Below, in pieces: positions 11,041 through 21,913 of a DNA stretch of 64,000 nt. Both the position numbers and the translations under genes were made by a program. Position 1 is the first letter of the stretch. Each line of letters begins with the position of its first letter. Location of the stretch: NCBI GenBank assembly GCA_021186555.1, contig JAJKFL010000002.1, positions 11,592,001 through 11,656,000 of the forward strand, given 5' to 3'. The stretch comes from Reticulitermes speratus. Lineage: Eukaryota; Arthropoda; Insecta; Blattodea; Rhinotermitidae. The notes beneath the pieces are model-generated. The model was not told the origin of the DNA, made no database searches, and saw nothing but the letters and a program-made list of their open reading frames with translations.

Positions 11041-11082
11041 AGTAAAAATACACACGTTTACCGAGCGATGTGTACTTCTTTT

Positions 11083-11492
11083 TTTCCAATGGCTCGACAG
11101 CCCCTTGGGGGCCTAAAGCCGCCTCATTTTTTTTCGAGGCTTCACGATCACACTTTAGACACACCACACTCGGTAGGACTCCTCTGGACGAGGGACCAGC
11201 TCGTCGCAGAGACCTCTACCTGACAACACACAACACTCACAAGAGACAGACATCCATGCCCTAGGCGGGATTTTTTTTTTTTTTGCCTGTCCGGGGTTTT
11301 TCCCCTTTGATCCATTTTTGTACTGTTTAAATCCTTTCGTCCTTCATGTCACTTTACGTTCCATGCTACCGTCCTTACATCAAACACAACACAAACATCC
11401 ATGCCCCGGTGGGATTCGAACCCACAATCCTAGTAAGCGAGCGGCCGTAGACCCACACCTTAGACCGCGCGGCCACTGGGATCGGCCGATGT
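11083..11492 (-). mobile_element. tRNA-derived SINE (family B) with an internal insertion
   Basis: On the minus strand the head (11410-11490) has A box TGGCCGCGCGGTCTAAGG and perfect B box GGTTCGAATCC, and the 3' end (near 11083-11120) is the CAAGGGGCTGTCGAGCC block followed by A-rich sequence. Compared with the copy at 47266-47528 there are about 135 extra bases near 11262-11397, flanked by repeated ACATCCATGCCC-type sequence. That suggests an internal insertion or two overlapping copies. Confidence 0.75.
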
Positions 11493-11807
11493 GTAGTTAC
11501 TTGGGAATATTCTTACGTATATCTATTGCACGGAAGACGTACAATTTAAAAAAAAACTATGCATATATATTTTAATTTGTTTTAATATCAAATATACGTA
11601 TAAAAACTGTCATTGTAACAATACAACCGTCCTGTAATAAATCACACAATGTTACAAATATTTCAAGAGTTGTCACTTTGCTTGTATCATGTGGATGAGT
11701 ATTTCACCCTGAAGAGAATATCTGAATATCAGCTATTATATTCTAATGTATTGTTATCCATTCCCTTATTCCTCATTTTAAGATCTGTACCTGGAAGGTC
11801 ATACTTA

Positions 11808-12640
11808 CAAATTATTATTATTACTATTATTTCCACTAAGGCCAACTTGTAGCAATTGTCCCTCTGCTTGACACGTTTCGGCTGTTAACATAATGTCCAA
11901 AAATATCGACATTTTTATGAAACCAATCTTATTTCTTCTTATTAAGCTCTACAACCCTGGATGGGTTTTGGCTTCCTCAAGTATTCCTTGCCAATATTTT
12001 CTGTCTAAAACACTCTTTTTCCAATCCAGCACACCCACAATTTTCAGATCTCCGCTTATACTGTCCCACCATCTATCTTTAGGTCTTCCTTTTGGCCTCT
12101 TTAGTAATGTTGGCATTCAGTTGGTTACCTTCCTAGTTATTCGACGTTCTTCCATTCTTTGTACATGCCCGAACCATCCAAGTCTCTTCGCTTTTATTTG
12201 TCTAACAATATTTTGCTTTCTAATTATCCTATCCAATTCTTCATTATTTCGTAATCTCTATGCTGCATCCGGACTTTTGACTGGGCCATAAATTTTCCTT
12301 AAAATCATTCTTTCAAATCTTAGTAATTTTTGTGTAATGTTTTCCTTTAGTACCCATGTTTCAGAAGCGTATGTAACAAAGGGTCTTATCACGGCTTTAT
12401 AAAATTTTAATTTTGCCGCCTTTTAAATTAACTTACTTTGGAAAAAGGATTTATTCACATAATAAGCTTTTGTTTCCTGCAGCTATTCTTTCTTTTATTT
12501 CGTCCTCTATTGAATTATTATTACGAGTATTTACTATAGAACCTAGATACTTAAATTGATTCACTTCTTCTTTATGAAGCCAATTACTTCTTTAAATCAG
12601 ATTTTGTATTAATTTGACATAGTTTCACACTCACATTTCC
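11808..12640 (-). pseudogene. LINE reverse transcriptase C-terminal region, decayed
   Basis: Reading the minus strand from ~12590: EVNQFKYLGSIV, IEDEIKERIAAG, KFYKAVIRPFVTYASE, RFERMILRKIYGP, then IVRQIKAKRLGWFGHVQRM, GRPKDRWWD and EEAKTHPGL with a stop near 11958. This is the post-polymerase part of a non-LTR retrotransposon ORF2, with the KYLGS and LGW.GHV.RM signatures. One frameshift near 12425 and another near 12290 break it. The 3' UTR is short and ends in a (TAA)n-like tail (plus strand (ATT)n near 11810-11830). The endonuclease and the catalytic YADD region are missing, so it is 5'-truncated. Confidence 0.8.
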
Positions 12641-12729
12641 TTTCTATCCAGCACAACTTTTCATTTGTTTTTAGTACATCTGGTATGTTCATATACTTCT
12701 GATGCTTTTGTCATTTACAGTGTCTGTGG

Positions 12730-12895
12730 TTGTACCATCTGCATGTGCCTAAACAAGAGTGTACTGTAATGTGATAGAATTATATTTTACTTTTGTGTAC
12801 TTGTGCATGTGTGCTGACTTTGTAATTGACACTTGTGCTGCTGATCCAGCTAGTGAATAAACATTTTATTATTATTATTATTATTATTATTATAA
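12730..12895 (+). mobile_element. non-LTR element 3' end with (ATT)n tail
   Basis: Contains TTGTAATTGACACTTGTGCTG, a CCAGCTAGTGAATAAAC block, then (ATT)n. The same 3' end (GTAATTGGCC...GCTG..GAGCCAGCACATGAATAAA) occurs at 26160-26319, 22400-22633 and 26640-26945. It is non-coding and interpreted as the 3' UTR of a LINE or of a SINE sharing that tail. Confidence 0.55.
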
Positions 12896-13194
12896 ATGAC
12901 ATCACGTGTGTCCGTCTATTAATCGCCATGTTTCAATTCGAGGCTCGCATGTTGGATTTTGACTAAATTTAAATAGAAACGATAGTACGTGTCAGTGAGG
13001 AAACATCACGCTCGTACATTTTTAATTTCCTACAGTCAGCAACAGCAAACCGGAGGATATCTGAGCGTAAGAGGTAGCAGCGACGCTAGGACCACTTTCG
13101 AAACCAAGTAACCATAGTAACGAAGATTGGCCATGGTAATCAAGACGAGCAAATTTGTACTTAACTTTTCAAATGCTAGTGCTCATCTAAATTC

Positions 13195-13227
13195 TTTCTC
13201 TCTTTCTTTCTTTCTTTCTTTCTTAGT
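13195..13227. repeat. (TTTC)n microsatellite
   Basis: About seven TTTC units. Confidence 0.9.
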
Positions 13228-13289
13228 CTGACCTCTTTCTACCTACTCATTGTAGCCGTAGGGGGTTATTACTGCACCTGATCACACTC

Positions 13290-13475
13290 AATGACACACA
13301 CACACTCGGTAGGAACCCTCTGGACGAGGGATCGGTCCATCGCAGAGACCTCTACACGACAACACACAACACTCACAAGAGATAGACATGTATGCCCCAG
13401 AGGGATTCGAACCCGTAATCCCAGCAAGCGAGCGACGGCAGACTGACGCCTCAAGTCGCGCGGCCACCGGACAGT
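13290..13475 (-). mobile_element. tRNA-derived SINE (family B), 3'-truncated
   Basis: Minus strand: a degenerate head (GGTGGCCGCGCGACTTGAGG, B box GGTTCGAATCC at ~13406-13416), then body blocks TGTGAGTGTTGTGTGTTG and GAGGTCTCTGCGATGGACC. The CAGCCCC end seen in the 47266-47528 copy is lacking. Confidence 0.7.
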
Positions 13476-13733
13476 AATCTAAATTGTGTCTAAAAGTTCA
13501 GTTCCTGCCTAACAGAAAACAGGCTTTGTCTTCATTACAGAAACCAATTAGTTAATGCTGTTCCGGGAAAAATAAATCGCTGTTAATTGCGAGACTCATA
13601 GAAAACACATAAATACACTTCCTGAAGAAAATGTAGCATTTCTGGATGTTAAATGTGGTTGAGACATTTAGTATCCACTGTGCTTTAAACGGTTAATAGC
13701 CTATTGTTCGCGTCTTCATAAAAGCTATTCGGA

Positions 13734-14049
13734 ACAACCTTGATTTCAGGCTTCCGCCGCGATGTTAATGAGATCTGCGCTCTTCTGGGATATTACGCGG
13801 CGTCGTGTAGTAATTGTTCACCGACGTTTCGGGGCAACGTATCGGTCCCATCTTTACGGGTCAAGAGTCAGATATTACGCGGCGTCGTGTGGTAATTTGT
13901 ACCGACGTTTCGGAAAAAGTATCAGTCCCATCTTCACGGGTCAAGAGTCCGACTCTTGACCCGTGAAGATGGGACCGATACGTTGTCCCGAAACGTCGGT
14001 AAACAATTACCTGACGGCGCCGCGTAATATCCCAGAAGAGCGCAGATAT
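13734..14049 (+). mobile_element. palindromic retroelement, copy 2 (9-bp target duplication)
   Basis: CTATTCGGA at 13725-13733 is repeated at 14050-14058. Between them lies the asymmetric leader (TTCAGGCTTCCGCCGCGATG), a left arm (ATATTACGCGGCGTCGTG, CCGACGTTTCGG, CGTATCGGTCCCATCTT), a second, tandem left-arm unit from about 13872, and one right arm in inverse orientation (13951-14049). The junction GAGTCC/GACTC is a perfect palindrome. In the right arm, 13964-13997 reads UGAAGA, stem II GGGAC/GUCCC, GAAAC, the remains of a hammerhead core that has lost its first C. The open frames here are incidental. Confidence 0.8.
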
Positions 14050-14689
14050 CTATTCGGAGTAACTACGACTGTTTAGAATGCCATGGTACAAGCAACAACA
14101 CAGTGCAAACACTGTTTATCCCTTTATGCAGCACGCCTTCCCATTCTTGGTCTTGGTTTTTATTCAGTTACCGTTCCTCTCTAGCGTGCTACATTCCCTG
14201 TGCATCTTATGCTTCACTTAATAACATTTTACCCCACCTATAGTCGTCGACACTCCCCCGGTGGCCAGACTACGAGGCACATTTCATGTCACTGACAGCG
14301 ATTCCAGCAAACACTCAACAGGCTCTGACCTTCCCTGGCAGTTTTTACCACTGGAATGTCGTCGTATACAGAGGAATTAACCACAAATAATAAATTTCAT
14401 CTTCTGCTCCCAGTGTCTTCAAACGAGGACTGAGATATAATTACTTACAATACTATCCCTCCGTCAATAAATTATTCGGCCCTATCAACTTATGATCATC
14501 TCACAGCCTACAACTTGCCATGATTCATTAAAAATCGCAATCATATTCGGTATTGACATTTCAGGAACTCGCGACGGGAACAATTAAGTTACTGTTTTCC
14601 GGGATGTGAGGCCGTGTAGATTGGGTAGATAGTCTATGTACCAACTTTTGGGGCGGACCTGCTGACATTTAATCTTCTACAGTAAATCA

Positions 14690-14876
14690 GAAATGTGGTA
14701 CCGGGTCTCATTCCCGGCGGTAAAGCGACCGGGGCGTGGCGTTGACCACCCACTCCATCTAGCGCCAAGGCTAAAGAAAAAGTAGAGCTACGCCTCTACT
14801 CCCCCTCTGGGCCTTCATGACCTGTACTAGGGTAAACTTTACCTTTAACTTTACCTTTAACTTTACCTTTACAGTA
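14690..14876 (+). mobile_element. tRNA-derived SINE (family A) with (CTTTAC)n-type tail
   Basis: Degenerate B box (GGTCTCATTCCCGG), body GTAAAGCGACCGGGGCGTGG and TCTAGCGCCAAGGCTAAAG, then GAGCTACGCCTCTACTCCCC, a GGGCCTTCATGACCTGTA block and a tail of about three ACTTTACCTTTA repeats. The tail shows that short direct repeats, not poly(A), end this family; ACCTTTA also ends copies at 55540-55730 and 56170-56275. Confidence 0.65.
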
Positions 14877-15161
14877 AATCAGAAGGCAAGAGTTCTTCAG
14901 AAACGTTGGTACCATCCACCAGATCATAAGACGTCACCTAATTATTTTTAACTATGATTTATCTAAGTTAGGTTTTCTTTTTTTGTTAGGCTTAGCTACT
15001 CTTTCTTTTTGTAGTATGTGTGTTTTATTGTTTTTTGTAAGTTTGTGTGTTGTATATTGTTTTGAGTGTTGTGTGTTATTTTTGTGATGTATGTTATTCT
15101 GTGTTATGTGTCATTGTAGTACCACTGCCACCGGGTATAAACCCACTTGCAGTAATAAATA

Positions 15162-15180
15162 ATATATATATATATATAAT
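15162..15180. repeat. (AT)n microsatellite
   Basis: AT repeats in an AT-rich stretch (about 15160-15185). Confidence 0.8.
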
Positions 15181-15529
15181 ATACATCACGGAAGACCGCG
15201 ATACTCTAAATCAAAAATATTTAGTACAGTTGTCATAGTATTGTTTCAAATCAGACATGAAAGGCATTATGTTAAAGCTGACAGAGAAGAACTGTCCACG
15301 TATAACGCTAGTGATGCTCCGGCCTGTTCATGTATAAATCGATTACACGTTTGGCGGCTCTACCGCGAAACCATCATTTTGTTGTCTGACAGCAAATGAG
15401 ACTGTGTATTAGAAATTAAACCACATTTAACAGGACGGCCATGTGGTCAAATATACGCTCAAAATTCATAAATTCTCAGAATAGTCTGACCTCTACATTA
15501 TATCACATAGTCAAATAACATAAACAAGG

Positions 15530-15785
15530 AACAACGGGTGAACAACCGGTGAATCGGGATTCAATTTCCGACAGGGTGAGGGATATTTCTCTTCATTACC
15601 GCGCCCAGACCGTACCTGGGACCCATTCAACCCCCTATGAAACAGAAATAGAGGCTTCCTCCCCCCACCCCGGGTAAAGCAGCCGTGAAATGAAGCCGAC
15701 TACTCATGGAGGTTAAGAATACGTGGAACCACAGGCCTAAATCCACTCTCCCCCATACGTCTTCAGGGCGTGCAGCTTAATTATA
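15530..15785 (+). mobile_element. tRNA-derived SINE (family A)
   Basis: B-box-like GGGATTCAATTTCC near 15558, then GGGATATTTCTCTTCATTAC, ACCTGGGACCCATTCA, GGTAAAGCAGCCGTG and CATACGTCTTCAGGGCGTGC. The block order matches the family A copies at 57540-57795 and (inverse) 58240-58525. It is diverged. Confidence 0.55.
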
Positions 15786-16593
15786 ATAGAGACAGCTGTA
15801 TCACTGTCTGTCCGCTAAGGCTACAAGATATACCTAATTTATATAGCGGTCGAATCGAACGTTTGCAGAATTTCTGAAGAACGACTCGTACAAAGACATT
15901 CCTTGAGTAAATCATCAAACATTAGTTTCTCAAGAAGAACTGTACTTGGCCCCAGCCAGCCAGTTATATGATAGAAAATGTAGATTTGTGCAAGGTATAT
16001 AACTGTGATATTATATGAAATGTATAGCTTATATACATATATATATATATCATTGAAATAACTTCTAATCAAGTACAGAGTACCTCCAGTTGGCTTGTCT
16101 TGTGATCCTCCACGTTGACACCATGTACTGCTGTTGAATTACGAGAACAGTTTTGACCTTGACACTGGTAGCGCAGGGGAAATTCAGACCGTCAGATATG
16201 ACCAGCAACCGAAGCATTCCAGTTAAAAATACATTGAGACCAGGCAGAGTTGTGTCTTGTGCGTGCAGTTAATATTATTATTTCCTGTTTTGTTCTATAC
16301 GGTTAGAGCTGCGCAAAAATATGACTTCAGGCTTAATATAAACTGAATATCTAAAAATGGCGACAAGTGGGAAGTAACAGGTTCTTACAGAATTATGTAT
16401 TTGCATTTTGTGCCATACATACCGTGCGGCTTCTCTTATGTAAAGAACCTGTACGTTCTCTCCTCAAGATTAGCCAGGGGATAAGTGCACCCACACTGTC
16501 AAGGTCAAAGCTGTTCTCGCCTCGCCAGTCTGGAATAGTAGTACCAGGTGGATACGAACGTTTCAGAATAAAATACTCATGTTGAGGGTAAAA

Positions 16594-16640
16594 CTGAAGA
16601 TGGAGGCAGTAGTTTCCTCCAAAACCCACCTGCCACCTAA
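16594..16640 (+). ncRNA. degenerate hammerhead-like motif
   Basis: CUGAAGA (16594-16600) is followed by stem II GGAGG/CCUCC (16602-16606 with 16616-16620) and then AAAAC instead of GAAAC. The flank CACTACATGGTGTCAAAA marks a separate family, of which 20520-20570 and 30894-30945 may be further decayed members. The loss of G in GAAA predicts no activity. Confidence 0.35.
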
Positions 16641-16659
16641 CACTACATGGTGTCAAAAT

Positions 16660-17886
16660 CCAGACGAGTACATCGCAGTGAAGACCTCATCTCTCAAGCA
16701 GTTTCATTACACCGCACATTCGACAACCGGACTGTTTCAGCACTAAATGCACACGGAGGCCAGTGATGTGTGAAAAACAGCACACAACGCGTTTGGACAA
16801 TATGCACACTTCATTGGAGTTGAACGTGCAGCACGCGCACCTCTTGGGCACCAAACAATCCTAAATAAAATATTGACCTTCAACACAAAAGCCGACTGCG
16901 TATTTGCAGTACATTTGTCAATTACGTTTCTAAATAAAATCCTGTCACCTTTACAATGACTGACACCTGGTCATTTCCGCCTAAGGATCCAAGTTACAGT
17001 GATGGGAACAGACGAATACTATATGAGAGGACTATATAAAGCATAATGTTAAAGCAATTGCCATGTAATTTTATTTGGTTAGTATCCAATCGGTGGATTA
17101 ATCAGTAAACATGGCGAGTGACCACACTGGTCAAACTAATTATCACAAGTTGAAAATTAACAGCTAAACGAATTGGAAACTGCAGTAGCTCTGTCAGTAT
17201 ATTGACCAGAATATGATGCACATTGCACAAGAGCCTAAGTAAATCCCCAGAGCCGGTCATACAGTCACTATACCAACTTAGTTGCGTGTTTATAATTTTA
17301 TACTACAGCGCCCTCTTTTCACGGCATTTTTAAATCTCACAATCTACTGTCTTGCACAACAACCCAGTGACATTAAAATCATCAATCGAGATTTGCAGTG
17401 CAGAGTCATTCACAATGATACACACACACACACACACACACACAAATGAACATGTATCGGTTTTAATTAATCACTATCACGCTCATAATAATATTAATAT
17501 TCAGTTAGTTGTTACAGTTTCATTTTACTCTTAATAAACGTATCGTGCTGAAGATTTTAAATGTTAAAAAGTTAATGGCACAAATGTTGAAATTAAAATT
17601 AATTATGATTTTACAATCGTAATCAAAACTGTGTTCTTGTGTGGGAAGAGACGCCTACAGTAGGCATGTTATCCTTTATGCTTGTAGTTATGCATTACGA
17701 AATTTGTGGATGCAGTATTATTGTGCTTACTGGAATTTTCTGACAATTTGTCTTTGTGGTGCTGTGTGTAAACTGTGGGAACTCACATTGGCAGCTATAA
17801 CGCCCTTCTACTTTTGTTATTTGTTGACAAACACCCACATTTTGCACGATTTGTATTCAATAAGTTAATAATTTCGATATAAGATA
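16660..17886. other. no recognised gene; (CA)n at 17420-17444
   Basis: Only a (CA)n microsatellite stands out. The open frames of 60-75 codons (for example 17641-17868) show no recognisable similarity. Confidence 0.3.
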
Positions 17887-18320
17887 CACGACGTATGGCT
17901 ATTAAGTAATGAGACTGCCTGCGAAACTGAACTCGACTGGTAATTACATTTATATATACATATACACACATGCATACATACATACGCACACACACACACA
18001 CACAAGCTACCGCCGAAGCTTCCTCAAGTCGCGTATCAAACCACGCTCCGTTAGGTTGACGTAGTGTCCAAGTAATAAATTTTTATAAAAGGCTTTAACA
18101 CCATGCCGTCATATTTGACAAAATGATTAAGCAACGAGTAAAAAATCGGACTCCTTGTGAAAGTGAAGAAAACTGCCACCGCAGCCTTCCAATTTGTTAC
18201 GTGAGGTGTATGCAGACAGCGGCAGAGTTACTTAAAGTACTCTCACAGAATGACTTCGGGGGATGATTCGAGGTCTGGAAGATTTGAATGGAGCGGTGTG
18301 TAGCGTCCGATGGAATTACT
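17887..18320 (+). mobile_element. mariner remnant: 5' terminal repeat and broken transposase start
   Basis: The sequence TATGGCTATTAAGTAATGAG (17894-17913) matches the usual mariner terminal-repeat pattern (TGGCTATTAAGTAA.GAGACTG). About 240 bp downstream, from 18115, the translation KIGLLVKVKKTATAAFQ resembles the conserved start of mariner transposases (LVKL.K.ATE.F). A stop and at least one frameshift follow, and RSGRFEW is read later. A (TG/CA)n tract (17945-18004) has expanded inside. No 3' end was found. This is a dead fragment. Confidence 0.5.
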
Positions 18321-19475
18321 TTGAAGGAGCTAACGTGTAGATACAAACATTTCATTAACTAAATATTCTTCTGAAATTAGTCTCGTTATTTAATTGCTGC
18401 AGTTCGCAATAAAATACAGGGCAAGGTACACAACATTAGACAGCTTTTAATGAAGAGTACCAAAACCAAATTTCTTTTCACCTGTCTAAAGTGGTTTTGG
18501 ATTTGGAACTTGACGAAGGGCAAACAGAAATAACCCATAAGCAGAAGGCAGGCATGCGCAGAGCTCACAAGGACAGACCTCAACTTCATGCAAAGAACAA
18601 CACATTAAAAACAGTGCATGTTGTACCGTAAAACGAGTTCGCAGATACGAATGTAAAACTGAATGCCTTAGTCTGGCTTCCAGTTCAGCCCCATAAGCAA
18701 TCCCTCTACTTATAAAATGTATTTCAGTCTCATATATTATTCTGATTAGTTATTATATGTACCACCTGCCTTAACATTAAAGGAATCCTGCACTTACCCG
18801 CAGAACGTACGTACTTATGTATGGTTCTCGGAATTAAACAGCGATCATTTCTCTAAACATCACTAATCAATTACTGCTTGTAACGGAGACGCAGTGTGTT
18901 TTCTGTGCGATGGAAAATGAATTTTCATATATCGTTTTGATGAACGTCGGTTAACTTTACCATAAGAATGAGTTAGAACTGCCTGGGAACGTTCAGAACC
19001 AAAAATGTTTTAAAAGTACTCCATTAACTACAGAGCCTCTCACTGTCACATCGCCTTGGTTTCTCTTTTCATGCAACAGAGGGTTCAGTTTGTGCAAACC
19101 ATAATTCCAACCAGTATCGTTTCAATAAATCTAAACAACTTAAGCCTACGACTATGAGCCGTAAACACACTATCTAGCCGCGAGCATTCTTTGATCGAGT
19201 CCAGTTAAGTCGAATTGAGTGTGACTATTACAAAGGCCCCCACCTTCACTCAACTCAACCCGATTCCTGCAGTGTGACAGAAATATGTAAACAGGAATTC
19301 ATACAAAACAAATGAACCTGCCTTTGCAGCATATCAGTGAGTCAGAGTCGATTTCATTTGACCATTCAGACTGGTTACTGAGCCCGTATCCTCTTTGCGT
19401 TATTCTCGTGACAGCGAGTCTGTCACCGTAGAACTGCAGCCTTAATAAGCCAGTTGTACACGTACACCCCTGGAT
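18321..19475. other. no recognised feature
   Basis: No recognisable coding similarity, repeat family or RNA was seen on either strand. Confidence 0.3.
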
Positions 19476-19479
19476 GACA

Positions 19480-19620
19480 GACAAATGAATATAGAGCACT
19501 GGTGGCATGAGAAATAACAGTGAAGAACCGAAGTACTTTCAATCAAATTTTATCAACAACAAATCACGCATGAACTGGCCCACGATTGAACCGGCAACTA
19601 ACACCACAAGTATGATAGCC
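19480..19620 (-). mobile_element. SINE family C fragment
   Basis: Minus strand: GCCGGTTCAATCGTGGG (B box), CAGTTCATGCGTGATTTGTTG, AAAGTACTTCGGTTCTTCACTG, then CCACCAGTGCTC. The order is the same as in 314-560 and 52235-52345, but it is more diverged. Confidence 0.5.
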
Positions 19621-20589
19621 TCGCCAGTGCCTGTTTGCCGTATACTGTATATCCTTCCTCATTTCGTACACTTTTTCATCGTCCGTGTAAGTATTCAAGT
19701 TCATTTTATAGTGTGCCGCACACAACCACTTTTTGCACGGCTGCGTCATCACTAAAATGATCACCACACACTAAATCCTTCACCGGGCCAAACAGCAAAG
19801 AACCGCGGGTGCAAGGTCAAGATTACTGAAACAGAATGAAGGACTGTATGCTCAGTTTCGCATTCACGTTGGCTCTTACATGTCGTTTACAGGAGATTCA
19901 TGAATCCAGGCGTTCTTCACGGAAGATGAAATCGTGTCTGTCTACCATCACTCAGACCGTAACATAGCCAATTCTTTGTTTCCTTAACAACACTTACTCA
20001 ACTGTGTCGAATGACACGGCCCTTGAACAAACGATTACCTCCCTGCTTCGTACGACAGACACAAGGAAATGAAAGGGGTATTAAATCCAGTATTACAAAC
20101 CACCCACAGGCTACCACCATTCGCTCACTAGAGCGGGTGGTAACTGCGTCCACCTACCAGCGCTAATTTGATGCATTGGTCTGAAATCAGCTGTTTGCTT
20201 AAGAACAGGTAACCACTAACAACCCCCATTACATAGAACCTTCCTTGAAGAACTAACTTTCAGCCAAGACGCTGCTTGCTCCCCAAATGTACAACGTTCT
20301 GTTTAATAAAGCTCACCATTCAACATTCTGATCAAAAACAATTTATTCCCTTCTTTTCGGCTTTGATCCTTTTTAATCGTATCCTTCCAACCACGTCTCA
20401 GTACAAAGTGTTCGGTACCTTTTGTGTTTTCTGGCCAAAGTTACATGTTCCTATTTCTCCCATGGACGTCACTCGATCACTATATCAAAAGTACGCATTA
20501 GCAAGCCTGTCCTTCCTTCAAAGATGGAGGCAGCAGGTCCTTCAAAACCGTTGGTACCTCTCCATCAACTACAAGAGGTTACATTCGAT

Positions 20590-20698
20590 CACTGCTTGAA
20601 AACCTCAAAACTAACAATTTCAAAATAATTCTCACACCTGCTCGCGCGTCTTCCAAATCATCTCCTTCTTCTGCTCGTTTTTCGGCCAAATAAGCATT
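20590..20698 (-). pseudogene. LINE ORF2 C-terminal scrap (GRPRRRWED region)
   Basis: Minus-strand translation RKTSRRRR.FGRRASRCEN is a decayed version of the [16 protein letters not shown] block seen at 59690-60040. The SINE at 20711-21141 lies immediately beside it and apparently inserted into it. Confidence 0.35.
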
Positions 20699-20710
20699 CC
20701 ACGAAAGTAT

Positions 20711-21141
20711 AATATAATAATAATAATATAATAATAATAATAATAACCATGGCTCGACAGCCCTATATGGGCTTGGGCCTCCTCTTTCCGAGGTCTTTTT
20801 TCTTGTGCATTTGCAGCAGTGAGGGGCCGGCTCACTAGCCGCGCTTTTCAACTCGATCCTGATGTGACTGCCAGAGTCATCTGGCAGTCAGCCAGGAGAC
20901 TTGGGTGAGAAATGGCCTCTTAATTTTGCTTACAAGCACTACTAGTTCTATTCATGCCGTAAGGTTCTTTTACATGCCGTAAATCTACAAACATGGGACC
21001 GACGGCTTTACTTCCCCTCCGAAGGAAGTGGTGCTCCGGATTTTTATCACCCTTAAAAGTCCATCGACCTCGGTCGGGATCGAACCCGCGAACCTTGGGT
21101 CCAGTGGCGAGCACGCTAACCACTAGTCCACCGAGGTCGAC
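20711..21141 (-). mobile_element. tRNA-derived SINE with 12-bp target duplication
   Basis: CCACGAAAGTAT at 20699-20710 is repeated exactly at 21142-21153. On the minus strand the head at 21140-21058 has A box GGACTAGTGGTTAGCGTGC and B box GGTTCGATCCC with a plausible anticodon arm. The 3' end (20748-20800, CAAGCCCATATAGGGCTGTC) is shared with family B, and the tail is (TTA)n (20711-20747 as (TAA)n on plus). A 431-bp body with an exact target duplication shows a complete retrotransposition event. Confidence 0.85.
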
Positions 21142-21220
21142 CCACGAAAGTATATTCCACCAAAATATTTTCCATCAATGTAAACGTAAACGTCTCCCCG
21201 CAAAATGCCATGGTACTCAC

Positions 21221-21238
21221 GGGGGGGGGGGGGGGGGG
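21221..21238. repeat. poly(G) run of 18
   Basis: Eighteen consecutive G on the plus strand. Its length may be unreliable in sequencing. Confidence 0.9.
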
Positions 21239-21391
21239 AACCTAGTGCAACGCTCCCAATGTTTATATCAACATTAAGCCATAATACAATTAAATCCCTG
21301 CTCAATTTGTTTTTTCTCCTGCTAACCACAAAACAATACACTTCCCATCACTCTTTCGCATTCATTAATTTTTCTGCAACCCAGTGCTTTT

Positions 21392-21410
21392 GTGTGTGTG
21401 TGTGTGTGTA
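21392..21410. repeat. (GT)n microsatellite
   Basis: About nine GT units. Confidence 0.9.
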
Positions 21411-21714
21411 AAGTGTCTGCACTCACTGCTTGACAGCAGGTAAAATTTAAAATTCCCCTTGTCTTCGTATTACAATATCTGTCGGTACTTTTTTATTTTG
21501 TGAGTAAAACCGTCGAAATTAAAATAACAAATAAGATATACTTCTCTCAAGTCCCGAATTTATAATGTTCATTTAATTAGTCACCGTCAATAAAGGTGCC
21601 GGTACGCCGTGCCTTTGCGTACCGCAAAAAAAGCACTGATCCAACCTAAATTTACCAGAAAGGTGAGCGGACATTACCATGAAAGCCGTAAATTTTAACT
21701 ATTTGTACCCGTTA

Positions 21715-21863
21715 CAGGAATTCACAAATCGCGGGTGACTTAATTTTGTAGGGTGTCGCCTATCATTTGTGGGCCCTCAGTATTGAACTTGCTTCATGTC
21801 ACCAGTCTGGCGCCTAGACGTTTTAGGTGGATCCTAAATTTTTGGAAAATTTGTGGACCTCTG
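21715..21863 (+). mobile_element. hAT-like MITE, copy 2
   Basis: Ends CAGGAATTCACAAAT and ATTTGTGGACCTCTG are imperfect inverted repeats. The internal blocks GGGTGTCGCCTATCATTTG and TTCATGTCACCAGTCTGGCG match 50915-51078. Confidence 0.5.
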
Positions 21864-21913
21864 GTTTAACAGTAGGTCCCTCATTAGCACTCACCCCTAC
21901 AGGCTCTGTGATT

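Larger units (their letters stand above)
10712..11047. mobile_element. inverted-repeat element with ribozyme-like arms
   Basis: About 140 bp at 10712-10860 is the imperfect inverse of 10900-11047. Shared blocks include TTGACACAAAGG, AAATGAT.CATTATA, and TTAAA near the centre. Each arm carries a hammerhead-like motif near its outer end: minus strand at 10713-10760 and plus strand at 10995-11040. Only ~40 bp separates the arms, so the whole element could form one long hairpin. There is no coding capacity. Confidence 0.65.

Noticed and set aside
11405-11492. tRNA gene on the minus strand
   Set aside because: A and B boxes are good, but the same head recurs upstream of the same SINE body (47266-47528, 49006-49265), and the acceptor stem does not close.
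13762-13959. Open frame reading ALFWDITRRRVVIVHRRFG as a protein gene
   Set aside because: It lies in the arm of a palindromic repeat that occurs four times and is open in either orientation. Similar frames appear in every copy with different breaks, so it is a translated repeat, not a gene.
21058-21140. tRNA gene on the minus strand
   Set aside because: The cloverleaf is partly plausible, but it is the 5' end of a 431-bp unit with its own 12-bp target duplication, so it is a SINE head.
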